DNA of 64,000 nt from Mucilaginibacter xinganensis (GTDB lineage Bacteria; Bacteroidota; Bacteroidia; Sphingobacteriales; Sphingobacteriaceae). The notes beneath the pieces are model-generated. The model ran no database searches. It saw nothing but the letters and a program-made list of their open reading frames with translations, and was not told the DNA's origin. This document shows positions 9,248 through 18,254 of this stretch, piece after piece. Each line of letters opens with the position of its first letter. The first letter of the stretch is position 1. The DNA lies in assembly GCF_002257585.1 (NCBI RefSeq), contig NZ_CP022743.1:5022001-5086000 (forward strand), read 5' to 3'. Position numbers and translations under genes: made by a program.

Positions 9248-9492
9248 TGGTTACCCATAGCAATATTAGCGACCCGGAGTTAAGAAACCTCATCAGGTAC
9301 AAAAAGATAACACTTGGTGGCAACAGCAGGCTTAAAATTTATGGGCTGCTCAGCTGCCGGTCAGGCAGGCGGATGAAGCGGGAAAACCGGATCTTCTTTT
9401 ACGGCGTAAATGAAGCTATTGATCACGGCTACAGGCCCTGCGGAAACTGTTTGGCCGCCGAATATAAAAAATGGAAAAATGGATCTGTTTAG
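9247..9492 (+). CDS. Stand-alone Ada metal-binding-domain protein
   Basis: An 81-residue protein resembling the Ada N-terminal zinc domain: LKIYGLLSC near residues 29-37, RENRIFFYGVNEAIDHGYRP at 45-64, then CGNC at 65-68. In Ada four Cys bind zinc and one accepts methyl groups from phosphotriesters. Here only C37, C65 and C68 are visible; the position four residues after C37 is Arg. It may therefore bind metal differently or have lost methyl transfer. The start overlaps the oxygenase stop and the end overlaps alkB by 14 bases, so translation is tightly coupled. Confidence 0.75.
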   Translation: MVTHSNISDPELRNLIRYKKITLGGNSRLKIYGLLSCRSGRRMKRENRIFFYGVNEAIDHGYRPCGNCLAAEYKKWKNGSV

Positions 9493-10084
9493 CAAAAATA
9501 GCATCGAAAACCTGTTGCCTTATGATGGCATTGTAAACTACCACGGTAAAATTATAAACCTAAAGGAGGCGCTGCATTATTGCGATGTTTTACTAAATAC
9601 CATAGCCTGGAAAAATGATGAGGCCGTTATTTTTGGCAAACACATCATTACTAAACGAAAGGCAGCCTGGTACGGTGATGATGGTTATTTATATACCTAC
9701 TCGGGTACTACCAAAAAGGCGCTGCCCTGGACAGCTGAACTGCTTGCGCTTAAGCAGCAGGTTGAAACAATTACCGGAACGGTATTTAACTCCTGCCTTT
9801 TGAACCTGTACCATAACGGCGATGAAGGAATGGCCTGGCACAGCGATGACGAGTCGTCCCTGGGAAAAAACACTACCATAGCCTCACTAAGCTTTGGGGC
9901 CGAAAGAAAATTCAGCCTCAAACACAAAACCAGCAAACAAACCGTGTCAGCCATGCTGGAAAACGGCAGCCTGCTGGTAATGAAGGATGTTACCCAAACT
10001 TACTGGCTGCACAGCCTGCCAAAATCAATACGGGTAAACCGCCCGCGGATCAACCTTACTTTCCGCACCATGGTTAACCCTTAA
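9479..10084 (+). CDS. alkB: Alkylated DNA repair dioxygenase AlkB-like
   Basis: A 201-residue Fe(II)/2OG dioxygenase of the AlkB/ALKBH2-type family, which oxidatively removes methyl groups from bases such as 1-methyladenine and 3-methylcytosine. Visible motifs: NLYHNGDEGMAWHSDDE (iron-binding HxD), IASLSFGAERKFSL, a distal His in YWLHSLPKS, and NRPRINLTFR (Arg ligands for 2OG), all at normal spacing. ATG 9479 is preferred over an upstream in-frame ATG at 9410 because the domain begins with MDLFSKN. It overlaps the Ada-zinc-like gene by 14 bases, and a hairpin terminator overlaps its own stop codon. Confidence 0.92.
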   Translation: MDLFSKNSIENLLPYDGIVNYHGKIINLKEALHYCDVLLNTIAWKNDEAVIFGKHIITKRKAAWYGDDGYLYTYSGTTKKALPWTAELLALKQQVETITGTVFNSCLLNLYHNGDEGMAWHSDDESSLGKNTTIASLSFGAERKFSLKHKTSKQTVSAMLENGSLLVMKDVTQTYWLHSLPKSIRVNRPRINLTFRTMVNP

Positions 10085-10108
10085 AACAGGGTTAACTTCC
10101 GTTTTTTT
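10073..10108 (+). terminator. Terminator at end of alkB
   Basis: GTTAACCC (10073-10080) pairs with GGGTTAAC (10089-10096); seven Ts end the element at about 10108. The stem includes the last codons of alkB and closes the repair cluster. Confidence 0.75.
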
Positions 10109-10201
10109 ATACTTAATTTCGTATCACGCAACCTGCTAAAAAAGTTATAATTTAGTCAGGTTAAATATGCGGACCGTCCCCTTTAGTTTTTGTGTTATTA
10201 A

Positions 10202-12781
10202 ATGATAAGTGAAAATAAGGTTTTATTACTGCGGTTTGAGGTATATAAGATTGTGTTTCTTTTTATTTTGCTGTTATCCGCGCTTAACAGCAAAAGCCAG
10301 GGGCTGCAATTCAACTCGAACGATAGCCTGTTAAGTAAACGTACCTCTTACTCAGTTTTCAAAACAGATCCGCCAACGTTTTCCGGTCACTTGTTGGTCA
10401 GCTTTGACCTGTCGCTGTGGGATAATGAGCATTTAGGCTATATTTTAAACATCACCGATACCAAAAACAATTCCTACAGCCTCAGCTCCATCTATAATGT
10501 TACGCCTTTCTTAAATTTCAATATTGATAGCAAGAGCAATAAAATAAAGATTCCCCTTGCGTCAAGTCAGCTAAAAAAGCGGCATTGGATACCTGTAAAA
10601 ATCGATCTGGACCTGAAAGCAAATACCGTTGGCATTTTAATAAACGGTACCCGGTATAAGGCAGGCGGGTTTAGCTTTGATGGCACCATCACCCCTAAAA
10701 TTTACTTCGGTAAAAACGAACATTATTTTGATGTGCCTAAAATGGCCATCCGCAACCTGGTGGTGAGTGATGCCAATAAAAGCTACTCCTTTAAACTAAA
10801 TGAGTGGAGTGGCAAGGATGTATATAATAGCAACGGCGATGATTTGGGGATGGTGGACAACCCCGTTTGGCTCATCAACGAATCGTATTTCTGGGCGCCA
10901 AAATTTGTAAAAGAGTTTAAGGAAGTAGCCGGCGTTAATTTTGATATAGCTGCTCAAAAATTGCTCCTCTTTAAAAGTGATTCGCTGCTAACGTACGATG
11001 TTCAGCACAATAATTTATCGGCGCAGGCTTACCAAAACAACTGCCCTGTGCCGCTGCACCTGGGTAAAAGCATCATCAATACAAAAGAAAATAAGCTTTA
11101 CGCTTACGAAACGCTAAAAGCTCAAAAACAACCCGCTAACAGTATTGCCGCACTGGATTTAACCACCCTTAAATGGGAAGTAACTGGCAAAAGTACTATA
11201 ACCGAGCAACGGCATCACCACAATATATTTTACGATAAAAATCAGGACCAGTTTTACCTCTTTGGCGGCTACGGGTCATACTCGTATTATAAAGACTTTT
11301 TCGCGTATAACAAAGCTGCAGATAAATGGGAGAAAGTTGAATTTACAGGCGATAAGATCACCCCACGCTTTTTCTCCGGCTACAGTGCTGCCGATGAAAA
11401 TAACGACGTTTATATTTTTGGCGGATATGGCAATCAATCGGGCAACCAGGTAGTTGGCGGGCAACACTTTTACGATTTGTACCGGGTTAATTTAACAACC
11501 CGCACCATAAAAAAATGCTGGGAGATAAAACCCCCTGCCGAAGATTTTGTAGCCGCCAATAACCTCATCATCTCAAACGACAAACAGTATTTTTATGCCC
11601 TGTGTTACGCACATGATAAACCTAAAACCAGCATAAAGCTTTACAAGTTTGCAATTAAAGATGGCAGCTACCAGGCGGTAAGCGGCAACATTGCCGCCAA
11701 AGGCGAGCGGATTGAAAGCGATATCAATCTTTTTTTTAACTCCAAACTGGAAACCTTTTACTGCGCCATACAGGAATTTACAACGCCTGATTATTCCACA
11801 GTGCGGGTGTATTCGCTGGCATCACCCCCGGTTACCGAACAAGATTATTTAGCATCACAGCAACCCATTGTATCTGGCTGGTATTTTAAATTCGTGGCCC
11901 CGGGCTGGATAATTATTTTAACAGTAATTACTATTGTTATATCAGCCTTTTTATATCTAAAACGAAAAAAAAACAAATCTGAGATAATCCCGGGAGATTT
12001 TGAAATAGATTCACCTGCAACAGGCAGCAGTAAAAAAGACGACGAAAAAAAGCCCAATGCCATTTACCTGCTGGGTGAGTTTACCGTGTACGATAAAAAC
12101 AGCCGCGACATCACCTATATGTTTAGCCCCAAAATAAAGCAGTTGTTTATCCTGGTGCTGTTAAACAGTAAGAACGGAAATGGGGTAGTATCAAAAAAGA
12201 TCTCCACCACGCTATGGCCCGATAAGGATGTAGCCAAAACAAAAAACATTAAGGGCGTTACAATTAACCACTTGCGCAACATAGTTGCCGATATTGAAGG
12301 CCTGGAACTTACTTTTTTAAACGACACCTACTGCTTTAAAATAAGCGACGCGCTATTTTGCGACTATTTTGTGGTTGCTGATGCCATTGAAGGACTAAAC
12401 GCCGGTACAAAACCGGCAGGTGAAGGCATCCTGCCCCACCTGGAGCTGATAGCCCGCGGAGGTCTATTGCAACAGATAGCCGAAATATGGCTTGATGACA
12501 TAAAGCTGGGTTACGAAGAGGCGTTGATGCCTTTGCTGTTGCCCGAAGTAAAAAAGATCTACGAAGGTGGTGACTACCGCAGAACCATTGAAATAGCACG
12601 CATCATTTTAAATATCGACCCCTTTAGCGATGGCGCTATAAAGTACAAGTTGAAGGCACTTCGCCGCATTAAAGGTATTGAGTACGCTCATAAAATCTAT
12701 AATGATTTTGTTGCTGAGTATGAAAAATCACTGGGCGAGCATTATCCTGTGCCATTTGAGAAGATTTGCACTGTGAAGTGA
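10202..12781 (+). CDS. Membrane-anchored Kelch-type sensor with C-terminal SARP-like DNA-binding domain
   Basis: An 859-residue one-component regulator candidate. An N-terminal hydrophobic segment (about residues 15-30) is followed by a LamG-like jelly-roll region (about 35-215) and Kelch-like repeats (about 255-540; FYLFGGYGSY and VYIFGGYGNQ show the GG core), all predicted outside the cytoplasm. One transmembrane helix lies at about 563-586 (WIIILTVITIVISAFLYL). The cytoplasmic part has a winged-helix region (about 619-712, FTVYDKNSRDITY, SKKISTTLWPDKDVAKTKN) and a helical BTAD-like C terminus with RRTIEIARIILNIDPFSDGA. It sits directly upstream of SusC/SusD, so sensing a glycan and activating the PUL is the likely job; this is inference. 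Confidence 0.8.
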   Translation: MISENKVLLLRFEVYKIVFLFILLLSALNSKSQGLQFNSNDSLLSKRTSYSVFKTDPPTFSGHLLVSFDLSLWDNEHLGYILNITDTKNNSYSLSSIYNVTPFLNFNIDSKSNKIKIPLASSQLKKRHWIPVKIDLDLKANTVGILINGTRYKAGGFSFDGTITPKIYFGKNEHYFDVPKMAIRNLVVSDANKSYSFKLNEWSGKDVYNSNGDDLGMVDNPVWLINESYFWAPKFVKEFKEVAGVNFDIAAQKLLLFKSDSLLTYDVQHNNLSAQAYQNNCPVPLHLGKSIINTKENKLYAYETLKAQKQPANSIAALDLTTLKWEVTGKSTITEQRHHHNIFYDKNQDQFYLFGGYGSYSYYKDFFAYNKAADKWEKVEFTGDKITPRFFSGYSAADENNDVYIFGGYGNQSGNQVVGGQHFYDLYRVNLTTRTIKKCWEIKPPAEDFVAANNLIISNDKQYFYALCYAHDKPKTSIKLYKFAIKDGSYQAVSGNIAAKGERIESDINLFFNSKLETFYCAIQEFTTPDYSTVRVYSLASPPVTEQDYLASQQPIVSGWYFKFVAPGWIIILTVITIVISAFLYLKRKKNKSEIIPGDFEIDSPATGSSKKDDEKKPNAIYLLGEFTVYDKNSRDITYMFSPKIKQLFILVLLNSKNGNGVVSKKISTTLWPDKDVAKTKNIKGVTINHLRNIVADIEGLELTFLNDTYCFKISDALFCDYFVVADAIEGLNAGTKPAGEGILPHLELIARGGLLQQIAEIWLDDIKLGYEEALMPLLLPEVKKIYEGGDYRRTIEIARIILNIDPFSDGAIKYKLKALRRIKGIEYAHKIYNDFVAEYEKSLGEHYPVPFEKICTVK

Positions 12782-13165
12782 GTGATTGCCTAGAAACATA
12801 TCCGTCCATAAATTTACAAGACAATTCACGAGCGCTTTTGCCTATCTCGTAAATTGGATGATTCCAGAGCATATTATGCTACCATCTCTATAACATTTTC
12901 CAAATTATTTACTTCCAGGCTTTCCTGGCTCCCGATTTTGCTGACTCTCCCTCCCCATCCCGCTTAAAAAATGGGTTAATTCGTCACGGTTAATAAAATT
13001 TTAACGTTATTAACCCTTTTTTTAACCCATCCTTTAATACTGTTAGCTCTATTATTGCTCCACCAATTGCAGCGCCTAAGATATTCCCAAAAGGTATAAC
13101 CAGCCTTACTATCGCCTGGCTCCTGCTGCTGGACAGTTATTATAAACCAATTAACCATTTTATTT
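12782..13165. other. PUL leader region upstream of SusC
   Basis: About 380 bases without a convincing gene. It contains nested inverted repeats (12971-13030, separate entry) and a pyrimidine-rich tract at about 12915-12965. No clear TAnnTTTG box was found near the SusC start. Confidence 0.5.
12971..13030. promoter_or_regulatory. Nested inverted repeats upstream of SusC
   Basis: Outer arms ATGGGTTAA (12971-12979) and TTAACCCAT (13022-13030); inner arms GGTTAATAA (12988-12996) and TTATTAACC (13007-13015). All four half-sites share GGTTAA or its complement. This could be an operator for the adjacent Kelch/SARP regulator, or a terminator because a T-run follows the inner arms. I cannot tell which. 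Confidence 0.55.
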
Positions 13166-16100
13166 ATGAAGGAAAATTTTACCAATTATGGTGGATGCCC
13201 CGGCATTCATTATCCGGCTAAATTCAAAAGGTTGCTGCAGTATTGTATGGCATCCTTTCTGTTTTTACTCCTGTACACTTCGGCAGTTGCGCAAACAAGC
13301 AGCATTAAAGGCGTAGTACTGGATGAACAAAAATCGCCCATGCCGGGGGTAACCGTTAAATTAAAAGGCACAAGTTCAGGTACAATAACCGGGGTTGACG
13401 GGCAATTCTCCATCAACGCCACTCTGGGGCAAACGCTTGTATTTAGCTTTTTGGGTTACACCACACAGGAAGTAACCATAAAAGATCTTAAAACTATTAA
13501 TGTGAGCCTGGCTGCAAACGCAACCAACATGAACGAAGTGGTGGTGGTTGGTTATGGCACGCAGAAAAAAGTATCATTAACCAGTGCGGTTTCATCAATA
13601 AACGCAACTGAAATTGTTACCACTAAAAACGAGAACGTGCAAAATATGCTAACCGGTAAAGTTGCAGGCTTACGTGTGGTACAAAACAGCAGCGAGCCCG
13701 GCTCGTTCGATAACTCGTTTGATATTCGTGGCCTTGGCTCGCCGCTGGTGGTTATTGACGGGATTCCGCGTGATAACATTACCCGCCTTGACCCTAATGA
13801 TATTGAAAGCTTATCTGTACTAAAAGATGGTGCAGCCGCTATATACGGTGTGCGCGCGGCAAACGGCGTTGTGCTGATTACCACCAAACGCGGTAAAAAA
13901 GGCACCCTTGAGCTAAACTACTCTGGCACCTATGGCTGGCAGCAGCCGTCGGGCCTGCCACAGGCTGTCGGCGCACTTGATTACATGACACTGGCCAATG
14001 AAATATTGATGCATAATGTAAACGGCGGCCACCTGGGTTATACCGCTGCCGATATGGCGCCTTATCTTAACGGCACCAAAAAAAGCACCGACTGGTACAC
14101 GCCTGTTATTCGTAACAACGCGCCGCAAAGTCAGCACAATTTGAGTGCAAGCGGCGGTAATGAAACCACCAATTATTTCATCAGCATGGGCCTTACCAAC
14201 CAGGACGGTTTCCTGCGCAGCGGCGACCTGAACTATAAAAGGTATAATGTACGTTCAAACGTTACCAGCAAAATTTCAAAGAACCTTACCGTTGATTTAA
14301 ACATGACCGGTATAATGGACCAAAAGAACCAGCCTTACCAGGATGCCTGGTGGATCATCCGTTCGTTTTGGAGACAGGTACCCACCCAAACAATTTACGC
14401 CAACAACAACCCCGCTTATCTAAACAACGGCCAGGTTGACGGCAGCAACCCGGTGGCTCTTGCCGACCAGAATATTGATGGTTATAAAACCTATAACAAC
14501 AAGTGGTTTCAGTCGTCAGCATCGCTTACATATACCGTTCCATTTGTAACCGGCCTTACCGCCAAAGCATTGTACAGTTATGATTATTATATGTCTGACA
14601 ACAAGATCTATCAAAAATCATACAACCAGTATAACTACGATGCCAGTAGCGACACCTATAACCCGGTACCCAACCAAACCCCGGCAACAATTTTAAGGCA
14701 GTTTTATAACAAACCGGCAACCCTATCCCAAATCTCGCTTAATTACGACCGTTCATTTAAAGGCGGCCATAACCTGACAGCATTATTACTTTACGAAGAA
14801 AGCGAAAACAAAGGCGATAACTTTTACGCACAGCGCGAACTTTCATTAGGTGTTGACCAGTTACTGGCAGGTAACAGCTTAAACCAGCAGGGGTATATTG
14901 ACCCGGGAGTGCTTTATGACAATGTTAACAGGGGCCTTGTTGGTCGTGTAACGTATAACTACAAATCAAAATACCTGGCTGAATTCAGTTTCAGGAATGA
15001 TGGTTCATCAAAATTTGCACCGGGTAAGCAATGGGGTTTCTTCCCGTCGGCCTCATTGGGCTGGAGGGTTTCTGAAGAAAATTTCTGGAAAAACTCGGCT
15101 GCCCTGTCGTTTATTGATAACTTAAAACTGCGTTTCTCTTACGGTAAACTGGGTGACGACTCCGCCTCAAGCTACCAGTTCCTTACTGGCTATACTTACC
15201 CTGCAGGCGGCTCGAACAACCAGCTTCCTCCGGGTTCAGTATTCGACGGAACATTCGTTAACGGCGTTCAAAGCAAAGGCATAGCCAACACTAACCTTAC
15301 CTGGTACACCTCTGAAACCTATGACGCCGGTATTGATGTAAGCGCATGGCGCGGCTTGTTAGGCGTTACGTTTGATGTTTTCAGGCGCAACCGCAGTGGC
15401 TTGCTGGCTACAGAAGTATTAAGCTTGCCAAGCGTGGTAGGTGCCGACCTGCCACAGGAAAACCTGAACAGCGACCTTTCACAAGGTTTTGACTTTGAAC
15501 TGAACCACAAAAACCACATCGGTAATTTCAATTATTACCTGAAAGGTACTTTTTCATACACCCGCACCCAAAACAGAACGTTAGTGCAGGCAAGGGCCGG
15601 TAACTCGCAACTAAACTGGCACAACAACGGCAACAACCGCTACAACAATACTTATTGGGGTTACGGCGCCGACGGCCAATATACTTCATACCAGGATATC
15701 CTGAACAGGAATGTTTTTGTACCGCGTGGCACACTGGTAGGCGATTATAAGTACGAAGACTGGAATGGCGACGGGCAGATAGACGGCAACGATGTGCACC
15801 CGGTAGCATATACAGGCGCGCCAATGGTAACCTATGGCTTAACTGTGGGTGGTTCATATAAAGGTTTTGATTTCAATATGTTATGGCAGGGAGCTGCTGA
15901 TGTTGATGTTTCATACTTTGAGCAGCTAAACACCCCGCTTTGGGGCGGCGGCAGCGCATTAAGCCAGTTTTTAGACAGGTATCACCCTGCCGATCCGAAT
16001 GCTGATCCGTATGCGCCAAGTACCGTATGGGTACCAGGTCATTTTGCATACACCGGTTCTGTGCCTGATCAGAATTCATTGTTTAATATTCAAAGCGCCT

Positions 16101-16318
16101 CTTACATCAGGCTAAAATCAGCCGAACTTGGTTACAGTATTCCTGCCAGTTTTGCAAAAACCATCGGCATAAAAGGAGCCAGGATCTTTGTTAACGGTTA
16201 CAACATTTTAACCATTACCAAGCTGAAATACCTTGATCCGGAGCACCCATCAAGCACGTATGGTTACCTGTACCCGCTGGACAAAACCTTCTCTGTAGGC
16301 GTAAATGTTAAATTATAG
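13166..16318 (+). CDS. SusC/RagA-type TonB-dependent outer-membrane transporter
   Basis: A 1050-residue outer-membrane channel that imports oligosaccharides using TonB energy. After a signal region (ends near AVAQTS, about residue 44) comes a carboxypeptidase-regulatory-like domain (SIKGVVLDEQKSPMPGVTV through VFSFLGYTTQEV). A SusC-type TonB-box region (NMNEVVVVGYGTQKK) and plug domain with SVLKDGAAAIYGVRAANGV follow. The rest is a 22-strand barrel ending in FSVGVNVKL. The start chosen has a long, slightly unusual N terminus, but the hydrophobic signal segment is intact. SusD starts 15 bases downstream, so the two form the PUL core pair. Confidence 0.95.
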   Translation: MKENFTNYGGCPGIHYPAKFKRLLQYCMASFLFLLLYTSAVAQTSSIKGVVLDEQKSPMPGVTVKLKGTSSGTITGVDGQFSINATLGQTLVFSFLGYTTQEVTIKDLKTINVSLAANATNMNEVVVVGYGTQKKVSLTSAVSSINATEIVTTKNENVQNMLTGKVAGLRVVQNSSEPGSFDNSFDIRGLGSPLVVIDGIPRDNITRLDPNDIESLSVLKDGAAAIYGVRAANGVVLITTKRGKKGTLELNYSGTYGWQQPSGLPQAVGALDYMTLANEILMHNVNGGHLGYTAADMAPYLNGTKKSTDWYTPVIRNNAPQSQHNLSASGGNETTNYFISMGLTNQDGFLRSGDLNYKRYNVRSNVTSKISKNLTVDLNMTGIMDQKNQPYQDAWWIIRSFWRQVPTQTIYANNNPAYLNNGQVDGSNPVALADQNIDGYKTYNNKWFQSSASLTYTVPFVTGLTAKALYSYDYYMSDNKIYQKSYNQYNYDASSDTYNPVPNQTPATILRQFYNKPATLSQISLNYDRSFKGGHNLTALLLYEESENKGDNFYAQRELSLGVDQLLAGNSLNQQGYIDPGVLYDNVNRGLVGRVTYNYKSKYLAEFSFRNDGSSKFAPGKQWGFFPSASLGWRVSEENFWKNSAALSFIDNLKLRFSYGKLGDDSASSYQFLTGYTYPAGGSNNQLPPGSVFDGTFVNGVQSKGIANTNLTWYTSETYDAGIDVSAWRGLLGVTFDVFRRNRSGLLATEVLSLPSVVGADLPQENLNSDLSQGFDFELNHKNHIGNFNYYLKGTFSYTRTQNRTLVQARAGNSQLNWHNNGNNRYNNTYWGYGADGQYTSYQDILNRNVFVPRGTLVGDYKYEDWNGDGQIDGNDVHPVAYTGAPMVTYGLTVGGSYKGFDFNMLWQGAADVDVSYFEQLNTPLWGGGSALSQFLDRYHPADPNADPYAPSTVWVPGHFAYTGSVPDQNSLFNIQSASYIRLKSAELGYSIPASFAKTIGIKGARIFVNGYNILTITKLKYLDPEHPSSTYGYLYPLDKTFSVGVNVKL

Positions 16319-16333
16319 TAATCCGCAAAAATC

Positions 16334-18244
16334 ATGAAAAAATATACATATATCATACTGTCCGTTCTCATCTGCTGGACGTCGGCATGTAAAAAGCTCA
16401 ATGTAGCGCCTTTAAATATCATCCAGGATAAGGACGTTTTTGGCAGCCAGGGCGGCATCCAGGCTTATATGGCCAGGATCTATAGCGAACTGCCAATTGA
16501 AGATTTCAGATATTCGCCCACCCGGGGATTAAATTTCTTCTGGATCATCAGCCCTTTCAGCTGTATCAGCGGTGAAGGCTTAAGCCGCGACCAAACCAGC
16601 GCAACACAGGAAACCTTTGGCTACTGGAGCGATGCTTACAAACTGATCCGCGAGGCAAATTATTTTATGGAAACGCTGCCTAAATATGCAGGCACCTACT
16701 CTGCTGACCAGGTAAAATCATGGATGGGCGAAGCGCGCTTTATCCGTGGTGCTACTTATTTTGCGTTGGCAAAGCGTTACGGCGGCGTGCCCTTGGTTGA
16801 CAAGGTATTGCAATACCCCGGCACCAGCATTGAGGAATTAAATATCCCGCGTGCATCCGAAGAAAAGGTATATGACTTTGTTGCTGCTGATCTCGACTAT
16901 GCTTACGCCAACCTGAGCGAATCAAATCAGGTGGGCCGCGCCAACAAATACGTGGCAGCTGCATTTAAATCTCGCGCCATGCTTTATGCTGGCGCCATAG
17001 CAAAATACAATAATATTACCCTGGTTGACAATACCGGCAACCGGCTTTGCGGCATACCTGCAAGCAAAGCGGTAACCTACTTTAAAGCAGCCTATGATGC
17101 CGCTGTTTTATTAGATGGCCACTACAGCCTTTACAAAAAAGCATGGGCAGCAGGCGACAAAGCAGCCCAATACCAAAACTATGTGAACCTTTTTGGCGAT
17201 GCTTCAAGCCCTGAAAATATCTTCGTACGCCAGTATCACTACCCTGAGTCTGTACACGGTTACGACGCTTACAACGTACCCCGCCAGTTAATGGGAGCAA
17301 ACGGTTACTCGTCTGAAATTAACCCTACGCTTGACTTTGTTGAGATGTTTGACGGCCTGCCGAAAAATGCTGACGGTACTATAAAAACCTTGGATGCAGG
17401 TGGCAAATACCTTGAATATACCAACACAATGGATTTGTTTGCCAATGCCGAGCCAAGGCTAAGGGCTACTGTTATACTTCCCGGAGATGTGTTTAAAGGA
17501 CAAAGCATTGAGATTCGCCGGGGTATTTATACCGGTAATACGGCAGGTGGTATCAACAGGCTTTTACCTGCCGGTTCAACCTCCAATTACCCAACCGACA
17601 ACCTGGTTATTTCATCAAACGGAGCGCAAACCCCTTATAAACTGCCTGACGGAACTACCATGAACCCAGCCGGCTTAAGCGGTGTATTTACCGCTGATGG
17701 CACTTGCGCCATATCGGGTTTCTCTATCCGCAAAAACCTTGACCCTAACAAGCCAACTTCTGAAGTGCTGGAAAACCATTCGGACGAAACATGGATAGAA
17801 CTGCGTTATGCCGAGGTTTTATTGAACCGTGCAGAAGCTGCCGTTGAATTAAACGCTTTAGGCGATCAAAGCGCAGGCTATTTACAGGATGCGTTTATAG
17901 CAATTAACCAGATCCGTGAAAGAGCGGGTGCAGATTTGCTCACCAGCGCAGCCGCACTAACTGACATCAACATTGTTAGAAAAGAACGAAAAAAAGAGCT
18001 TGGTTTCGAAAACAAAACCTGGTGGGATCTTAGGAGATGGAGAACCATTGACAAGGAGCAAAACTCAACTATTTACAGGGTGTTAATGCCTTTCTATTCT
18101 GCAATCGATAAAAAGTACTTTTTTGATGCAAGGCCGGATGAAAGAAATGCCCGCTATACGTTTGACAGCCGCTGGTATTACGAACAAATACCACAGGGCG
18201 AAATCGCAAAAAGTCAGAATTTAATTCAAAACCCCGGATATTAA
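16334..18244 (+). CDS. SusD/RagB-type glycan-binding lipoprotein
   Basis: A 636-residue surface lipoprotein that forms the lid on the SusC channel and binds glycan. The lipoprotein signal ends at Cys19 (ICWTSACKK). SusD-like features: a helical TPR-like core with LIREANYFMETL and GEARFIRGATYFALAKRYGG, and a C-terminal region with WIELRYAEVLLNRAEAA and RKERKKELGFENKTWWDLRR. The length is slightly above the common 500-600. It is 15 bases after susC and 10 bases before the DUF3823 gene, so all three are likely one transcript. Confidence 0.95.
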   Translation: MKKYTYIILSVLICWTSACKKLNVAPLNIIQDKDVFGSQGGIQAYMARIYSELPIEDFRYSPTRGLNFFWIISPFSCISGEGLSRDQTSATQETFGYWSDAYKLIREANYFMETLPKYAGTYSADQVKSWMGEARFIRGATYFALAKRYGGVPLVDKVLQYPGTSIEELNIPRASEEKVYDFVAADLDYAYANLSESNQVGRANKYVAAAFKSRAMLYAGAIAKYNNITLVDNTGNRLCGIPASKAVTYFKAAYDAAVLLDGHYSLYKKAWAAGDKAAQYQNYVNLFGDASSPENIFVRQYHYPESVHGYDAYNVPRQLMGANGYSSEINPTLDFVEMFDGLPKNADGTIKTLDAGGKYLEYTNTMDLFANAEPRLRATVILPGDVFKGQSIEIRRGIYTGNTAGGINRLLPAGSTSNYPTDNLVISSNGAQTPYKLPDGTTMNPAGLSGVFTADGTCAISGFSIRKNLDPNKPTSEVLENHSDETWIELRYAEVLLNRAEAAVELNALGDQSAGYLQDAFIAINQIRERAGADLLTSAAALTDINIVRKERKKELGFENKTWWDLRRWRTIDKEQNSTIYRVLMPFYSAIDKKYFFDARPDERNARYTFDSRWYYEQIPQGEIAKSQNLIQNPGY

Positions 18245-18254
18245 TACCAAAAAA

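Noticed and set aside
9410..9478. Longer alkB start at 9410
   Set aside because: The extra 23 residues overlap most of the Ada-type C terminus and add no family sequence; ATG 9479 fits AlkB.
12976..13185. 69-codon minus-strand ORF before susC
   Set aside because: It overlaps the susC start and the inverted repeats, and has no family resemblance.
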